A stretch of 64,000 nt of DNA, from positions 87,476,983 through 87,540,982 of the forward strand of contig CP136061.1 of NCBI GenBank assembly GCA_032622095.1. Direction: 5' to 3'. A program made the translations under genes and the position numbers. The notes beneath the pieces are model-generated. The model was not told where the DNA came from. It saw only the letters and a list, made by a program, of their open reading frames with translations, and searched no databases. Positions 23,990-35,985 of the stretch are shown here, one piece after another (the first letter of the stretch is position 1; each line of letters begins with the position of its first letter). The stretch comes from Siphonodentalium dalli. Taxonomy: Eukaryota > Mollusca > Scaphopoda > Gadilida > Siphonodentaliidae.

Positions 23990-25000
23990 AATAGGCAACT
24001 TTAACCCAGAGTCTTTTAGACTGATGGGTATGGAATATGTTTATTAACTCAATTTGAAATGTTTGGGGGTGTTGATTAATAGAAATTAAATGGCTTTGGA
24101 CATATTGACAATTGATTGTATCATACAAATTCTGTTGTTGAATTTTCTGATAGTTAGGCACTGAAGCTTGTAACACCAGTATGAAAATTGGATGAAACAT
24201 GATGATTTGTGGGAAGGTGCAGGGAGGTGGGAATTGTTTTAGCAGGTAAATATTGTTCACATACAGGGAACTCATGCTTTAACGCAACATGTTGTTATGG
24301 AATACATGTAACTACTTAATTCTACATGCGTACTAAATTATATCAAGAATCAATCATATATAATAGTCCTGACTATAATTTGTAAATAATAATTTCAACT
24401 AACTAGAATAAAGTCTATATCAGTTTTATAGAGGTATCGACCTAGTATTTTTGTGTGCAATGCAGGGTAGGTAGTGGTGTGGTGAAAGCTTCCCTAAGAC
24501 AAAAGATTCAAGACAGCCACTCCTATATGCGAGATTTGTACTAACCAGTCTGACTCCTGTTATTGCCAGGCCATATGATAAATAAAAACTTAAATAAAAG
24601 AATATAAAATAATGTGCCTTGCAAGTTCATTATAAAATTATATCTAGATAGACTATATATACATTATTACATAATATATATGTAATTATGTATCTACAAT
24701 ACATTAAGGAAGGGCTGTTATTACCTTGTGAGTTATGGGAATTTAAAAAAAAAGAAGAAAAAAAGGAGAAGTTTACCCCCTCCCAGTCTGAGTAAACAGT
24801 TACCTAAATATTCATTACAACATTGAATATTAGGTCTGACGGATAACATCGCTATCTCATTTCCAAGTCCTCGGGATTCCGTAATCTGATTGATTGCGTA
24901 AATTATTTTCCGTCCAATGAAACCGCATGGGTTAATAAACAAGTGTTAGTGGGCGGAGACTCCCATAATGTCACCTCTAAATATAGTAACAGAGTCCTGT
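23990..25000. other. Intronic sequence, no gene recognised
   Basis: AT-rich, with an A/G-rich stretch near 24750-24770. No supported exon. Confidence 0.45.
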
Positions 25001-25884
25001 TCTAAAATATAAGTATGGTTGTAAAATAAGTATGGTTTTTTATGTTTTTTTCGTCTGCGCATGTTCACTCCTCCCATAAAACGTAGGTTGCGCCTCGGTG
25101 GGAAACAGTATCACCAAAGAGTGGGTGTTCAGCACCAATCTTCAAGCAAGTGAAAATTTAATGATTTAATCGATATATAGTCACACGAAAGGAACATACA
25201 ATTTTGGCGAGCAAAATGAATCTTATTATCACATCACACAAAATAATTTGGGAATTGCGCGTTATGTATACATATTCAGTTTGGTGTTTGTACATCTATG
25301 TTTAATTATGTGCTTCTTCCCTTCCAGATGAAATTCACAACCCTGGGGACATCACATATAGGCCTACAGAGACGCTAAAACACAATTAGACTCGACAAAT
25401 TGAAAAGTATATGGAAAATGAACAAATTTCAGGAATGTAATTTGAGTTGTGTTTTATTCGTCTTCATTGTGTATTATTCGAAGTTCAAAATAGATTATTC
25501 CAAACATAAATTGCATCTGATTTCTGTGTTAATCCAATTTACTACATTTATTATATAATGCCACACAAACAACACATGGAACGGCTTACAAATCTGAATG
25601 TCGTGACTTTGTCGTTGGTTTTTTAAAATTTGTAAGTAAAATAAGTATTGATTTTTCTGACAAATAAGTATGGTTGTCAAATAGCTCGGTATATATGGCT
25701 GGAAAGCGGAATATCGCCGGGGGATAACGGGTGTTATCTTTTAAGATTATCATAATAAAGAACATCTGGAAGCAGACATGCATACCGATTGTACAATTGT
25801 TTTAAGGCTTCTAACTTTAACAAGACATGGTTTCGTTTGCAAAATAAGTATTGATTTTTCCGACAAATAAGTATGGTTGTCGAC

Positions 25885-26160
25885 TGTACACTAAATCCGA
25901 CCATTTATGTGACCATCTCAGTTTATAATCAACAGAGTTTATGCAACAACTGGATGAATTTGAGACATGTATTAGTGCAAAATACACTCGTGTGCTCTAT
26001 GAACGAATAAAATAACATGGTATTTATAATGAAAATTTATTTATGACTCCAGCCGTTTATTAATTTCCATTATAATTACCATGTTGTTTGCGTCAGTCGT
26101 AGAGCACACAAGTCACAAGTGTACTTTGCGCTAATTAATGGCTTAAATTCATTCATCTCA
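25885..26160. mobile_element. Degenerate relative of the TTAA-flanked foldback MITE
   Basis: Starts GACTGTACACTAAATCCGAC and repeats the order of blocks seen in 48771-49217 (GTGCAAAATACACTC, TGCTCTATGAAC, then inverted versions). One end is incomplete. Confidence 0.65.
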
Positions 26161-26162
26161 TA

Positions 26163-26654
26163 TATATTTTTTGAAGACATCTGTTTGTCTGTCTGTCATT
26201 TATACAAATCTACGATTCTCGACCGATCGGGACGAAACTTGGTACGTGTGTGTAGTTTGACCAGGCGGTCGTCGTTGTCGTATTGGTGACCCCGTAAATT
26301 AAAAATTGAGAGTGTGTATGGTTGCGAGAGCAATCGCTCCCGTCTCCTGAGAAGGAATGTGGAGTGCATGTTGAAATTTCTAAGTAATAGTAATACTATT
26401 ATACTAGACGTCAAGTCGTCAACATGAAGAGATATATAAAAAGTTAAATCCAAGATGGCTGCAGGCGGCCATGTTTTCCCAATGAAATTCAAAAACATTT
26501 GATAGCTCACATCTACTGGTCACCCCGAACATGAATATAATGAAGTCTGATGACGATTGATTGAGGGATGTGCTCTGTACTGTAGAGTGAGCCAAAGGAT
26601 TTAGTCATGCAAAGAGCAAAATCCAAGATGGCTATCGGTGGCCATATTACGAAT
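26163..26654 (-). repeat. Truncated ACTAG-class element with AAGATGGC phrases
   Basis: Opens with TATATATTTTTTGAAGACATC, then TGTTTGTCTGTCTGTC, the distal-end signature of the ACTAG class read in reverse. It continues with GACCGATCGGGACGAAACTT and two CCAAGATGGC phrases. The ACTAGCAGG end is missing. Confidence 0.5.
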
Positions 26655-27140
26655 CAGGATTGAGTTATATACATCAATTAAATACATGTATCTTGGTCAT
26701 ATTATAATGGAAGATCTCACTGATGATATCGCACGTCAATTCAGATCTGTATGCGCAAGGGCATGCAAACATGCTGGTTAGGAGGTTTCCGAGATGCTCT
26801 GTTCATGTAAAAACATTTCTGTTTGAACGATATGTCTCTCCAATGTACTGTTCACATCTGTGGACTACGTGGTCCAACATGAGGAAACTCGCATTGTTTG
26901 CTATAAAAATTCATTCAGACTCTTGATGGGATATGAACGTTCATGCAGCGCAAGTGAGATGTTTGTCTCGAGGTGGGTGCCAAACTTGCTGATGTTACGA
27001 AGAAAAAGTATTTACAGCTTCCGCGAGAGAAACCAAACAAGCCCAAAATCAAATTCTCTGATTTCTGCCATTTGCAATTCAGATATTAAATATAATTCAG
27101 AACTATTTACTATGTGGAACCACATTCTATATTAATTTCA
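26655..27140 (+). pseudogene. LINE-B reverse transcriptase remnant, second copy
   Basis: Plus-strand translation in three frames gives KYMYLGHIIMEDLTDD, then FERYVSPMYCSHLW, then NSFRLLMGYERSCSASEMFV and SDIKYNSELFTMWNHILY. At least two frameshifts (near 26778 and 26900) break it. Same family as 13735-13931 and 17415-17940. A poly(A) signal-like AATAAAG lies near 27195. Confidence 0.8.
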
Positions 27141-27855
27141 GATATTCTATCTAATCCATATTATGGCATATATATGGACACATTTGTCCGAAATAAAGAA
27201 CATATAAATATAACATAAAATTAAAAAGAAAGGAAACTAGGACTAGGAGTAGGACTGTCCTTATAAATATTATTAATATATTCAGAATCAGACAAGTAAA
27301 TAGCAGTACTAGTATATTACTATTAGTTATATAATATTAACTTATAATTTAGTTCTAATACATTGGAATCAAAATTGATTTGACAAAATTACTTTCTAAT
27401 TTGTCAATTTAGTGACTTGAAGTTGAATTCGAAATTTATTTATATCTCATACTCATACGAGTCATAGTCATAATTAATAAATATGAGCTCTCAAACTCGT
27501 TTAGTGATGACTAGAGCGCCTATAAGTTAATATAATTGATTCCTGCACTGAAACAATCCTACAGACTAAACCGTAGTAAACGTCATTGTTTGCCTAGAAG
27601 TTGAAAGCGATTTTCAAGTTTGGGATGCATGTAATTGTCGTCTGTAGCTCACAAAATCCGAGAAGTCTGATTGTTATTGCTCAGTTCAACTCAATAAAAG
27701 AGACAAAATGATTGACAGTCGGTTTATACAGGCCTCACAGTGAAGGTCACAACGCGCGCATGCGCAATACTCGCGCATTAGATGTTTTGTGTCCTATGCG
27801 CATGCCTAAGCCAAAAACCATACTTATTTTACAACCATACTTATATTTTAGAACA

Positions 27856-28857
27856 TCTGTATTTCAACGATCGAAAGCGATGCTTGCAAATACAACAGAG
27901 ACAGAAAAAATGGCTTCGATACGATTCGGATTAATTTGAAGGATGTGCTAGACCTGATAGATAGGCCTGCGCATGGTACCAACTTGGCCTCCCATAAATA
28001 TAAATAGAACTCACTCATGTCCGTGTATTTGATTTACTTTATTGTAACATGGTTTGCAAATCAAATTATTTGTCGTAAAAAAGTCATCTGAAAGTTAAAC
28101 ACCGAGGAAATGACTTAATTTTATGCTTTTAAATAGTTCTAAAGCATCATTTTTGATGACGACCTTATTTTTTTGCTCTCAGATGCAGCTTTCCGGTTGA
28201 TGCAGCGAGTTCATCTCCCGAAAAAGAATAGTCGCACACACGACAAATATTATCTTCTGTAAGTTTATGTCGCGACACGGGCCATTGTAATTGCGAAGCA
28301 CAACAAATAACACGTGGGGACACCTGTCAATCATCGATGTATTTTTTAAAAATCCGTGACGTCATTTTGGGGAAGCCCTTCGCTGAATAGAAATGGTTTT
28401 GGCGACATTAGCTCCAGGCTCTAGATTTCAAATATAGAGTCGACGTTCACCCAGACTGACCCCCTCCCTATCCTAATTTTTCGCCCTCCGTTACCGGAAA
28501 CGAAGGTACTTTTTAATTTGGCCTTAGGTTAATTTTGTGAACCGATTTCGCTTTGCATTGCTTTCAATCATAACGTTTTCTCAGGGAAGTCATTCATAAC
28601 TTCTAACATGCGACTAATTAATAATACTTGCTTTATGATTGCAGAGAATGGTGAATACTATCAATAAACGAAATCAGATGGCGATATAATACATCACTTG
28701 AATGTTACTACTAGTAATTTAGTGCCAAATGTCAACTATCCACTACACTGCATGGTCTGAGAACAAACTTAGCACCGGTGCTACACGTATATAGGCCTAT
28801 ATATTATCATTAAAGAGGGTGTACAAATAATATATTGTCTTGTTACAGCGGTCATGC
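27856..28857. other. Intronic sequence, no supported exon
   Basis: One 80-bp stretch between a good acceptor (TTTGCTCTCAG near 28181) and a donor (GTAAGT at 28257) is open in one frame. Its phase does not fit the flanking lectin exons. Confidence 0.4.
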
Positions 28858-29142
28858 AAATATGTACATATAATTGTATTAATTACAACACCACAGGTTA
28901 GCCCTTAATATGTACATAAAATTGTATTAGTTATATCACCAAAGATTAGCCCTTAATGTGCACATAGAATTGTATTAATTATATCATCAGATTAGCCCTT
29001 AATATGTACATATAGTTGTATTAATTATATCATCAGATTAGCCCTTAATATGTACATATAATTGTATTAATTATATCACCACAGGTTAGCCCTTAATGTG
29101 TACATATAATTGTTTTAATTATATCACCACAGGTTAGCCCTT
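28858..29142. repeat. 48-bp tandem repeat, about 6 copies
   Basis: The unit is TTAGCCCTTAATATGTACAT followed by ATAATTGTATTAATTATATC and a short variable end (ACCACAGG or ATCAGA), giving units of 46-48 bp. Confidence 0.9.
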
Positions 29143-29764
29143 GTGCTTGCATCCCATGTCCGACGAAAATATGCATTCCGACCATCCAACCGCCAGGATA
29201 TAAATGTGGAGGTGAGTATAGATATGTCCAACCTATTCACCGCCATGGCATACATGTATATGCGGAGATGGGTATAGATATGTCCAGATTTGATGCGCCA
29301 AATATTCATTACGCATTTGTAACCGGGTTACAGGAGTTACAAGTCAGACGTATTTTTGTCACAGTATTTGTTTACCATGCAGAGAATAACTCCAACTTGG
29401 AAAATATAATTCCAATATACTTCAAAATCAGGGTTGCAAAGTCACTTTTTTACATACATGGTGGAAATATTTAAATTTGACTAGTTATAGTTATTCTCTA
29501 TAAAGCAAATGTAACTTCGTGACAAAAACAAGTCGGATTTTTAAACGACTTCCAAATGTAACTTTGTAACCTTATTTTGAAGAATATTAGAAACATTTTC
29601 ATTTTTCTAGTTGCGAGTTATTACTCTGGCAAGCAAGTGTAACTCTGTGATAAAAACAGCAAGTGTAACTCTGATAAAAACACGTCAGATTTTTAAACGA
29701 CTTAAATTGTAACCCTCCAAATGTAAAAAAAAAAAAATTTAAATACGAATTTGTGCACACGAGT
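29143..29764. other. Intronic sequence, no gene recognised
   Basis: Contains a loose duplication of GTAACTCTG/ACTTTGTAAC phrases near 29510-29720. No exon supported. Confidence 0.4.
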
Positions 29765-30063
29765 TAGGGCGCGTACACATGGCCAGCAAGAAAATATCAG
29801 GTATGCCCCATGTGACTTACTTGACCAATGAAATAAATAATACCGGAAAATATCCGACGAAGGCAGCGCGCTGATATTTTATCGCCAATTGGTGATATGT
29901 GTTCACCTTGATAGGTGGCCATCGGTATCCGTTAACTAATCTCGCGGGGATATGATCGTAACAATTCAAGCGCTCGAGTTATGATCCATCAATAGTATCG
30001 TCTGTTTCAACATACTACGTATTTCCATTTTATATTGGTTGTCAGAACAGCTGATGTATTAAT

Positions 30064-30546
30064 CAGGGATGTGGCTAGAGGGTCTCCGCTGGGGGGGGGG
30101 GGGGTGTCCACCTTGGGAATTTCCAACTGCACCCCCCCCCCCTTGAGTCGCAATCACACCAACACAACTTTTTGCATAATTCCATTTGCACCCCCCCCCC
30201 TTGAGTCGGAATCGTACCAACACAACTTTTGGGAGACCAGGACACAAGCTTTCCAAGTGTTGGAAATTTCCAACCTGTCACCCCCCTAAGGTTGGAAAAT
30301 TTCCAACTGATGACCATTTCTGTCAAAAGTTTTGACCAAAAATAGGAACATATGCAAATATTGGTCGAAAAACAATAAATTCCCCCAATAAATTGTTTTA
30401 TAATCAAACTACAAGAACATTTTCAACCTATTGTTGGTGTGAAATTTCGTTGTGGCAGGTATGAAATTTCCAACTATTGAAAATATAGCTCTCTGCTGGG
30501 GGGGTGAGACACCCCCCCCCCACACCCCCCTCTAGCCACATCCCTG
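30064..30546. mobile_element. hAT-like MITE, copy 1
   Basis: Begins CAGGGATGTGGCTAGAGGG and ends with the exact inverse CCCTCTAGCCACATCCCTG. The flanks TGTATTAA / TGTATTAT agree at 7 of 8 positions if one T is allowed at the left edge. Rich in poly-G and poly-C runs and the phrase GGAAATTTCCAAC. Confidence 0.75.
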
Positions 30547-30582
30547 TGTATTATATATACATTTATATACGTGTGTACAGAG

Positions 30583-31280
30583 ACATGGCGACAGGGGGGG
30601 GGGGCTTGGGGTGTGGCCAATATTTTCAACAGTTGGACATTTCATACCTGCCAAAACATTAGTTGGAAATTTCACACCAACAATAGGTTGAAAATGTTCT
30701 TGTAGTTTGATTTTTTTTTAATTTCTTGGGGGAATTAATTGTTTTTGGACCAATATTTGCATATTTTCCTATTTTTGTTAAAAAATTTGGTCTGAAATGG
30801 TCATCAGTTGGAAACTTACCAACCTCAGGGGGGGTGACAGGTTGAAAATTTCCAACAGTTTGACAGCTTGTGTCCTGATCCCTCCCCCGTGTCCAGTCAA
30901 AAGTCTAAAACTGCTAGTTAATTTAAGAAAACAATATTGTCATACATTTGGTCAACATTGTCATTGGAATTGTCATCAGATGTAAATTTTCCACTAAGTG
31001 GGGTGTCAGGTTTGAAATTTCCAACTCTAGGAATGATTGAAGCTAGTCTAGATGGTAGGATTTTGCGATTTTCTTGTTCAGATTACAAAATTTTCGCACA
31101 CCGGGCCGAACCATGGTCTAATATTAGGCACAAGAGCACTGAGGTGCAATGGGGTGCAAATGGAATTATGGAAAACTTGTGTTTGGTCTGATTCTGATTC
31201 AGGGGAGGGGGGGGGGGTGTAGTTAGAATTTCCCAAGGTGGACACTCCCGAACGGAAAACCCTCTGCGTGTATGGGGATG
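30583..31280. mobile_element. hAT-like MITE, copy 2, degenerate
   Basis: Contains the same interior phrases as copy 1, largely in inverted orientation (CAACAATAGGTTGAAAATGT, CAGTTGGAAA, CCAAGGTGGACAC). The ends are worn. Confidence 0.55.
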
Positions 31281-31712
31281 CTTTATAATTTGGTACCTCA
31301 CATGTCTTGATTTAGTTGTTTTACTTTAATTTGGACTGTATGCATAGAGGGGATGCATAGATGAACCATATCAAGTAATGAGAACATACATCAGAGCTCA
31401 CCGCGTCCCTGAACACACATCCCTACTCCAACGACGAGGGCGCATTCCTTTCTCGTTAAAATAGGTGGCATTTTAAATTTTCCATAACACTTTATAACTC
31501 TCTGAATATTCGATATGGACTATAGGTTGTTTGTCCGCAGTAATTCACTTCAACAAACACGACTAACACTAGTCACATTGAGCTCAATCAACGCCAACTA
31601 ACCCGCCGCTTTCTCACGGGCGTAATCTTTGCAGCAAGAAAATATCAGAGTACAATTGTACCTGATATTTTCTTGCAGATTTTTTCTTGCAGCTTCATGT
31701 GTACGCGCCCTT

Positions 31713-33165
31713 ACTGGAGTAACCCAAACAAAGTCACTCGAGCGATTTCGCAGTTAGAACTCATTTTGATATTAATGTATATTGGAGAGTAAGCATGAGA
31801 AATACGTGATATTCATGTTATATAATTATGTGTATTTTACATGCATTATAGATATTGACTATTTTAATATGCTGCATTATATTCATGTTATATAATTATG
31901 TGTATTTTACATGCATTATAGATATTGACTATTTTAATATGCTGCATGATATTCACACTGAAGCGAAATACGTTTTCCTGTCTTTCTAGATATAACTTCG
32001 CTGCTACAATTCGTAGTTGTTATTCTATAAATCATTTATGTTTGTTCGAGTGAAACGAGTTAAACATAAATAATGAAAATATGAACGTGGTTTGTCACAA
32101 CGAGCGAATTTAACCGAGTGTTTTATCTTACTTGAATCATTTACATCACAATGATACGCGCATTGTGATCAATGAACGATACCAAAAGCCCGTGGCGTGA
32201 ACACCATATGAGTTGTTTGAATCGCACAATCATGGTTCTATATATATATTTATTACATGATTCTACCCTTATTCCATTCAATAAACCCATTCTATAAATT
32301 GTGATATTAAACGTTCGTTTAATAACAATAACAGGAAATAGTGCCAGGTGACCTTTGACTTCCGGGTTGTCGTCCGTACGCTACGTCTCAAAATACTATG
32401 GCTTCCAACATTTTTCCAACAAACTATAATGAATGAAGAGTTTGAAAAGTTATGTCATTAAATATACGGCGTTAAGTACTATTTCTTTACCCGGGCAAAC
32501 AACGCATAGTTAAGCGAAACGTCATCGCCAATTATTTATTTGGGACTATTTCTTTACGCGGGCAAACAACACATAGTTAAGCGAAACGTCATCGCATGTC
32601 TTACAGAAGCCAATGTTAGTTTTGCGTCCCATTTGTTGATCTAAGAATGTTTTGTCGATGTTTTGGATCATGTAATAAATAGAATATACAACTCGTCCCC
32701 ATGCAGTTTATAGCTGAATTTACAAAACTCGTCCAGTAAATTAGGTCTGGACCTCGCCAAAGGCTCGGTCCAGACCTAATTTACTGGACGAGTTTTGTAA
32801 ATTCCGCTATAAACTGGGGACTCGTTATATATCCTCTCTATATAGGATAGGGTAAAGTATCCGTAAAGTAGATCTGCAGAAATCTCCTGATGCCGGCGGA
32901 TTTTATCCAATATATATGGGGGTGCGTTCGTGTCATTACTCGGTATGTGAGGCGTAACTTGTGCCATCCTTGACGTCGTGAGAGGGTGTTCCATCCGAGT
33001 TCACGTAGTAAATTTACGTTTGAGACAGATTTGGTAAGGCCACCAACAATTCGTGCTGCATCATAATGTTACCATCATAAGGTTACCATCGATTCCGTAT
33101 TGTTTCAGTTTCCCTCTTATTTGGAATGTTGTCCAGAAAACAATGAGATGGAGCATATTACCATG
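31713..33165. repeat. Intronic stretch with duplications and a hairpin; no exon
   Basis: 31809-31948 is a 70-bp tandem duplication. 31960-32100 is a dispersed repeat also present at 60175-60310 (shared GTTTGTTCGAGTGAAACGAG). 32470-32600 is a ~67-bp tandem duplication around GTTAAGCGAAACGTCATCGC. 32684-32831 is a long inverted repeat with arms of about 60 bp meeting at CGCCAAAGGC. Confidence 0.7.
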
Positions 33166-34026
33166 CAGGGACGTGGCTAGAGGGTTTCCGTTGGGGGAGG
33201 GGGGGTGTCCACCTTGGGGAATTCCAACTGCACCCCCCTTGAATCAGAATCAGACCAAGCACAAGTTTTGCATAATTCCATTTGCACCCCCCTCCTTGCA
33301 CATCAGTGCTCAGGCCTAATATCCTGAAGATATTTTAACCTGAAAAATTGCATAAATCCTAACATCCAGTGGTCTCACTCCAGACAAATGCACACGGTTA
33401 TACAAGGAAGAGACAACATACCAGGACACGCCGGGCTGACCGTGGTTGTTCGGCCCGGTTTGAGAACATTTTGAAAACTATACAAGAAAATCGCAAATCC
33501 TAGCATCTAGACTTGCCTCAACTGAAGCTTTCCTAGTGTTGGAAATTTCAAACCTCATACTCTCCCTCAGGTTGGAAAATTCTCCAACTGATGACCATTT
33601 CAGTCCACAAGTTTGACCAAACGCAGTAAAATGTTGTTTGGTTAAACTAATTAGTAGTTTTGTATTGGCCACGGGGGAGGGACATTGACACACCGGCGCG
33701 ACCATTGTTCGGCCCGGTGTGCGAAAATGTTGAAATCTGAACAAGAACATCGCAAAATCCTAGCATCTATAGACTAGCCTCAAGCTTTCCTAGAGTTGGA
33801 AATTTCAAACCTGACACCCCCACTTAGGTTGGAAATGTTTTGACTGGCCACGGACCAGGACACAAGCTTTCCATGTGTTAGAAATTTCCAACCTGTCACC
33901 TCCCCTCCCCTCCCCTAAGGTTGGAAAATTTCCAACTGATGACAATTTAAATCCAAAATTTTTACCAAAAAAAATGGGAAAATATGCAAATATTGACACC
34001 CCCACCCCCCCGTCGCCACGTCTCTG
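33166..34026. mobile_element. hAT-like MITE, copy 3
   Basis: Begins CAGGGACGTGGCTAGAGGG; the inverse end reads GTCGCCACGTCTCTG. GCATATTAC occurs just outside on both sides, though a few bases from the left terminus. Interior phrases are shared with copies 1 and 2. Confidence 0.7.
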
Positions 34027-34133
34027 CATATTACACGAACACGAGAGTATGCAAAGCCCTTATACGGGACGACTTGACCAGGGATAGTCACGTGACTATA
34101 CAATGTGCATTGTTCTGATGTAATCCTTTTCAG

Positions 34134-34370
34134 ATTCTATTGCTACAGCCAATGTAGCAGGAGGGAAAACAACGTACTCCAGTATACCCCTTGACGCGAA
34201 TTCTATTAGCAGTAACGCTGTAGATGAAATCAGAAATGGAATACATGCCGATGGTTCATGCTTCCACACATCACTAACCGATCCCCATCAGACTTGGTAT
34301 TGGCAAGTCGATCTACAATCACAGTACAGAGTATACAGCATCGTGATCTACAATCGTGCTGACTGCTGTG
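34134..34370 (+). CDS. F-type lectin (fucolectin) domain, first-half exon
   Basis: Encodes the N-terminal half of a fucolectin/tachylectin-4/pentraxin-1 domain, a calcium-linked, often fucose-binding fold used by secreted recognition proteins. Visible hallmarks are NVAGGKTTYSS, NAVDEIRNG, SCFHTS, WYWQVDL and YSIVIYNRADCC. The acceptor is CCTTTTCAG and the donor is GTGTG|GTATGTG. It carries 2 leading and 1 trailing base around 78 codons, and an in-frame TAA 12 nt upstream fixes the exon start. The trailing G joins the GC of exon 43512 to give glycine in ADCCGYRLRNFEI, matching the family. The expected sugar-binding R-x-D-x4-R is present across that junction. Introns of about 13.4 and 9.1 kb flank it. 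Confidence 0.88.
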
Positions 34371-34755
34371 GTATGTGTGCATTCTATATATACCGTGTCC
34401 ACGACGAAGGTGGGTTAGGTGACAAAATATTAAGCTGAGAATTATTTGCGTGATTATATTCATGCAATTTATCATACGCCCTTTAAATCACCTATCCCAT
34501 GACATGCCCCTGTAACCAAGGTGTACTAATTTTCCTTGATATATTCTAAGCTAATAAGGAACGCTCTGTTTTGCTTATATATGCCCTTTTAATTCGTCTG
34601 AGGTCAAAAATGATGGTTGACAATCATGACATTCAGGAAAATATTGTCACCGCTGCACCGTTTGTTACGATATGAAGAAAGCCGACAAACGGTGCGCGGA
34701 GTTTGTCTGGCATTTATGACGGACACCGCTGAAACCACATTCGTCTTTAGAGAAA
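34371..34755 (+). other. Intron start, nothing recognised
   Basis: Follows the exon donor. A loose inverted pair around CACCGCTGCACCGTTTGT and GACAAACGGTGCGCGGAG sits at 34650-34700. Confidence 0.45.
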
Positions 34756-35568
34756 GTAACGCTTTATATCAGTAAAAATATCGCCTTGATAACCTTTGGG
34801 AAACGCGTTATATCAGTAAAATATCGCATTGATAACCTTTGGGAAACGCGTTATATCAGTAAAATATCGCATTGATAACCTTTGGGAAACGCGTTATATC
34901 AGTAAAATATCGCATTGATAACCTTTGAGAAACGCGTTATATCAGTAAATATCGCATTGATAACCTTTGGGAAACGCGTTATATCAGTAAAATATCGCAT
35001 TGATAACCTTTGGGAAACGCTTTATATCAGTAAACTATCGCATTGATAACCTTTGGGAAACGCGTTATATCAGTAAAATATCGCATTGATAACCTTTGGG
35101 AAACGCGTTATATCAGTAAAATATCGCATTGATAACCTTTGGGAAACGCGTTATATCAGTAAAATATCGCATTGATAACCTTTGGGAAACGCGTTATATC
35201 AGTAAAATATCGCATTGATAACCTTTTTGAGACGCGTTATATCAGTAAAATATCGCCTTGATAACCTTTGGGAAACGCGTTATATCAGTAAAATATCGCC
35301 TTGATAACATTTGGGAAACGCGTTATATCAGTAAAATATCGCATTGATAACCTTTGGGAAACGCGTTATATCAGTAAAATATCGCATTGATAACCTTTGA
35401 GAAACGCGTTATATCAGTAAAATATCGCATTGATAACCTTTGGGAAACGCGTTATATCAGTAAAATATCGCATTGATAACCTTTGGGAAACGCGTTGTAT
35501 CAGTAAAATATCGCATTGATAACCTTTGGGAAACGCGTTATATCGGTAAAATATCGCCTTGATAAGTT
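34756..35568. repeat. 43-bp minisatellite, about 19 copies
   Basis: The unit is AAACGCGTTATATCAGTAAA followed by ATATCGCATTGATAACCTTT and GGG. Copies vary at GCATTG/GCCTTG and in a few indels. Lies in the lectin gene intron. Confidence 0.95.
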
Positions 35569-35691
35569 TTGGTTATATCTCAGGTCGTCTTGTATTGATT
35601 GACCTGAAATTGTGCGTGTCTTATATTCTAAAAGGTGCCTTAGGACATGGTCATAATTTGGGCGCAATCGGACATGGAGTGATATTTATTT

Positions 35692-35985
35692 AATCACACA
35701 CACACCATCCGTTACACACACACACCACACACCATCCGTCACACACACCATCCATCACACACACACCCCCCCCCACACACACCCTCCATCACACACACAC
35801 CCTCCCTCACACACACACACCCCCACACACATACACACACCATCACACACACCATCCGTCACAAGCACCATAACACACACCATCCGTCACACACACACCC
35901 TCACACACCATCACACACACACACCCTCACACACACACACCCTCACCCTCACACACACCCCCACTATCCGTCACACACACACCCA
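35692..35985. repeat. CA-rich microsatellite with CCATCCGTCA words
   Basis: ACACACAC runs interspersed with CATCCGTCAC and CCCTCAC variants. Confidence 0.9.

Larger units (their letters stand above)
25001..27855. mobile_element. Composite element with ~40-bp inverted ends
   Basis: TTCTAAAATATAAGTATGGT followed by TGTAAAATAAGTATGG at 25001-25040 recurs as reverse complement at 27815-27855. The core word ATAAGTATGGTTGT also appears internally near 25665 and 25868. The interior holds a palindromic fragment, an AAGATGGC repeat and a decayed LINE-B. No transposase frame recognised. Whether this is one transposon or an inverted pair of smaller ends is unclear. Confidence 0.5.
29765..31712. mobile_element. 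Element with inverted ends TAGGGCGCGTACACATG
   Basis: Left end TAGGGCGCGTACACATGGCC at 29765. The right end is its inverse CATGTGTACGCGCCCTTA at 31695-31712. The word CAAGAAAATATCAG also repeats inverted next to the right end, forming a hairpin around ACAATTGT. Two CAGGG-type elements are nested inside. No transposase frame seen. The ends resemble hAT-type termini, by inference. Confidence 0.65.

Noticed and set aside
25328-25388. Alternative terminal exon after CCCTTCCAG
   Set aside because: A good acceptor, but only about 20 codons to a stop and no family match. Could be chance.
28178-28256. Small exon between a strong acceptor and GTAAGT donor
   Set aside because: The only open frame has phase incompatible with both neighbouring lectin exons, and the translation is not recognisable.
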